A stretch of DNA of 64,000 nt, taken from contig NZ_LMUK01000042.1 of NCBI RefSeq assembly GCF_009766005.1, positions 286,469 through 350,468 of the forward strand, in the 5' to 3' direction. The first letter of the stretch is position 1. The number at the start of each line of letters is the position of its first letter. Of the stretch, positions 63,832 through 64,000 are shown one piece after another. Both the position numbers and the translations under genes were made by a program. Source of the DNA: Bradyrhizobium sp. S69. GTDB taxonomy: Bacteria > Pseudomonadota > Alphaproteobacteria > Rhizobiales > Xanthobacteraceae. The notes beneath the pieces were generated by a model. That model worked only from the letters and a program-made list of their open reading frames with translations. It made no database searches and had not been told where the DNA came from.

Positions 63832-64000
63832 TCAGGCGGCGTCGACGGCGGGTTTGGCGACCGCCGAGGCTTCATCGAACGCGGTCGAGATATCGCGGAC
63901 GCTGACCACGCCGATCAGGCTGTAATTATCGATCACGGGCAGATGCCGGATGTGATTCCTGTTCATCAGGTGGCGCGCATGTTCGAGCGTATCGGCCGAA
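63832..64000 (-). CDS. CBS-domain protein, C-terminal part (5' end beyond the window)
   Basis: Partial frame of 55 codons ending in TGA. The sequence SADTLEHARHLMNRNHIRHL then PVIDNYSLIGVVSVRDI is the second half of a CBS domain (the HLPV...LIGVVSxRDI signature). The protein probably consists mainly of a CBS pair that binds adenosine nucleotides. It is transcribed leftward, 51 bp ahead of the reductase-like gene. Confidence 0.82.
   Translation of the reverse strand, partial: SADTLEHARHLMNRNHIRHLPVIDNYSLIGVVSVRDISTAFDEASAVAKPAVDAA

Overview
The window looks like chromosomal DNA from a Nitrobacteraceae (Bradyrhizobium / Rhodopseudomonas / Afipia type) alphaproteobacterium. Reasons: high GC with strong G/C third positions; a ccmI-ccmE-ccmF-ccmH (cycHJKL) operon followed by degP, an OmpR-type regulator, a sensor kinase and glnE; an NAD-linked fds formate dehydrogenase operon; promoters of the alphaproteobacterial general stress sigma factor type (GGAAC-N16-CGTT); and several families of large palindromic intergenic repeats. 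I see no rRNA, tRNA, CRISPR array, insertion sequence or prophage. Most genes are ordinary core or accessory chromosomal genes.

Layout. 0-2.3 kb: three overlapping small hypothetical genes, ExoD and a secreted micro-protein. 2.3-5.9 kb: a stress-type cluster (SDR dehydrogenase, PAP2 phosphatase, a 28-residue membrane peptide, an FAD oxidoreductase and a ferritin-like protein) with three promoters resembling EcfG promoters. 5.9-7.7 kb: a divergent LysR regulator / metallo-hydrolase pair. 8.0-11.5 kb: penicillin-binding protein 1A with a split DUF1214/DUF1254 pair. 11.8-16 kb: a YcgN-like cysteine-cluster protein, a 14-TM MFS exporter and a ThDP enzyme. 16.7-18.4 kb: an orphan Flp pilin, Ku, and a 50-residue membrane protein behind a perfect EcfG-type promoter. 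18.8-22.9 kb: a PhoPQ-like two-component pair and two hypothetical genes. 23-29 kb: cytochrome c maturation genes and DegP.

29.2-40.8 kb is the most unusual stretch. An OmpR-type response regulator with a strong terminator is separated by about 6.4 kb from a HAMP sensor kinase that overlaps glnE. The space between holds five co-directional genes: a 4-TM coiled-coil protein, a periplasmic von Willebrand A-like protein, a MotA/ExbB-like channel subunit with a long coiled-coil tail, a MotB/OmpA-like protein with an acidic residue in its single TM helix, and a class III adenylate cyclase. Together they read as an undescribed ion-driven envelope (stator-like) machine with a possible cyclic nucleotide output. 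It is related in concept to MotAB, ExbBD and ZorAB but lacks the known Zorya effectors.

40.8-50.4 kb: a YdeP-type molybdoenzyme, then the complete fdsGBA-fdhD-fdsD operon read leftward from a divergent LysR gene. 50.4-52 kb: repeat-rich DNA with one compositionally atypical small gene. 52-64 kb: a PAS sensor kinase, a cation diffusion facilitator with an enlarged cytoplasmic part, small membrane and hypothetical genes, a CruF-like carotenoid protein, a quinone oxidoreductase, a nitronate monooxygenase, a class III aminotransferase, a ketopantoate-reductase-like protein and, at the right edge, the end of a CBS-domain gene.
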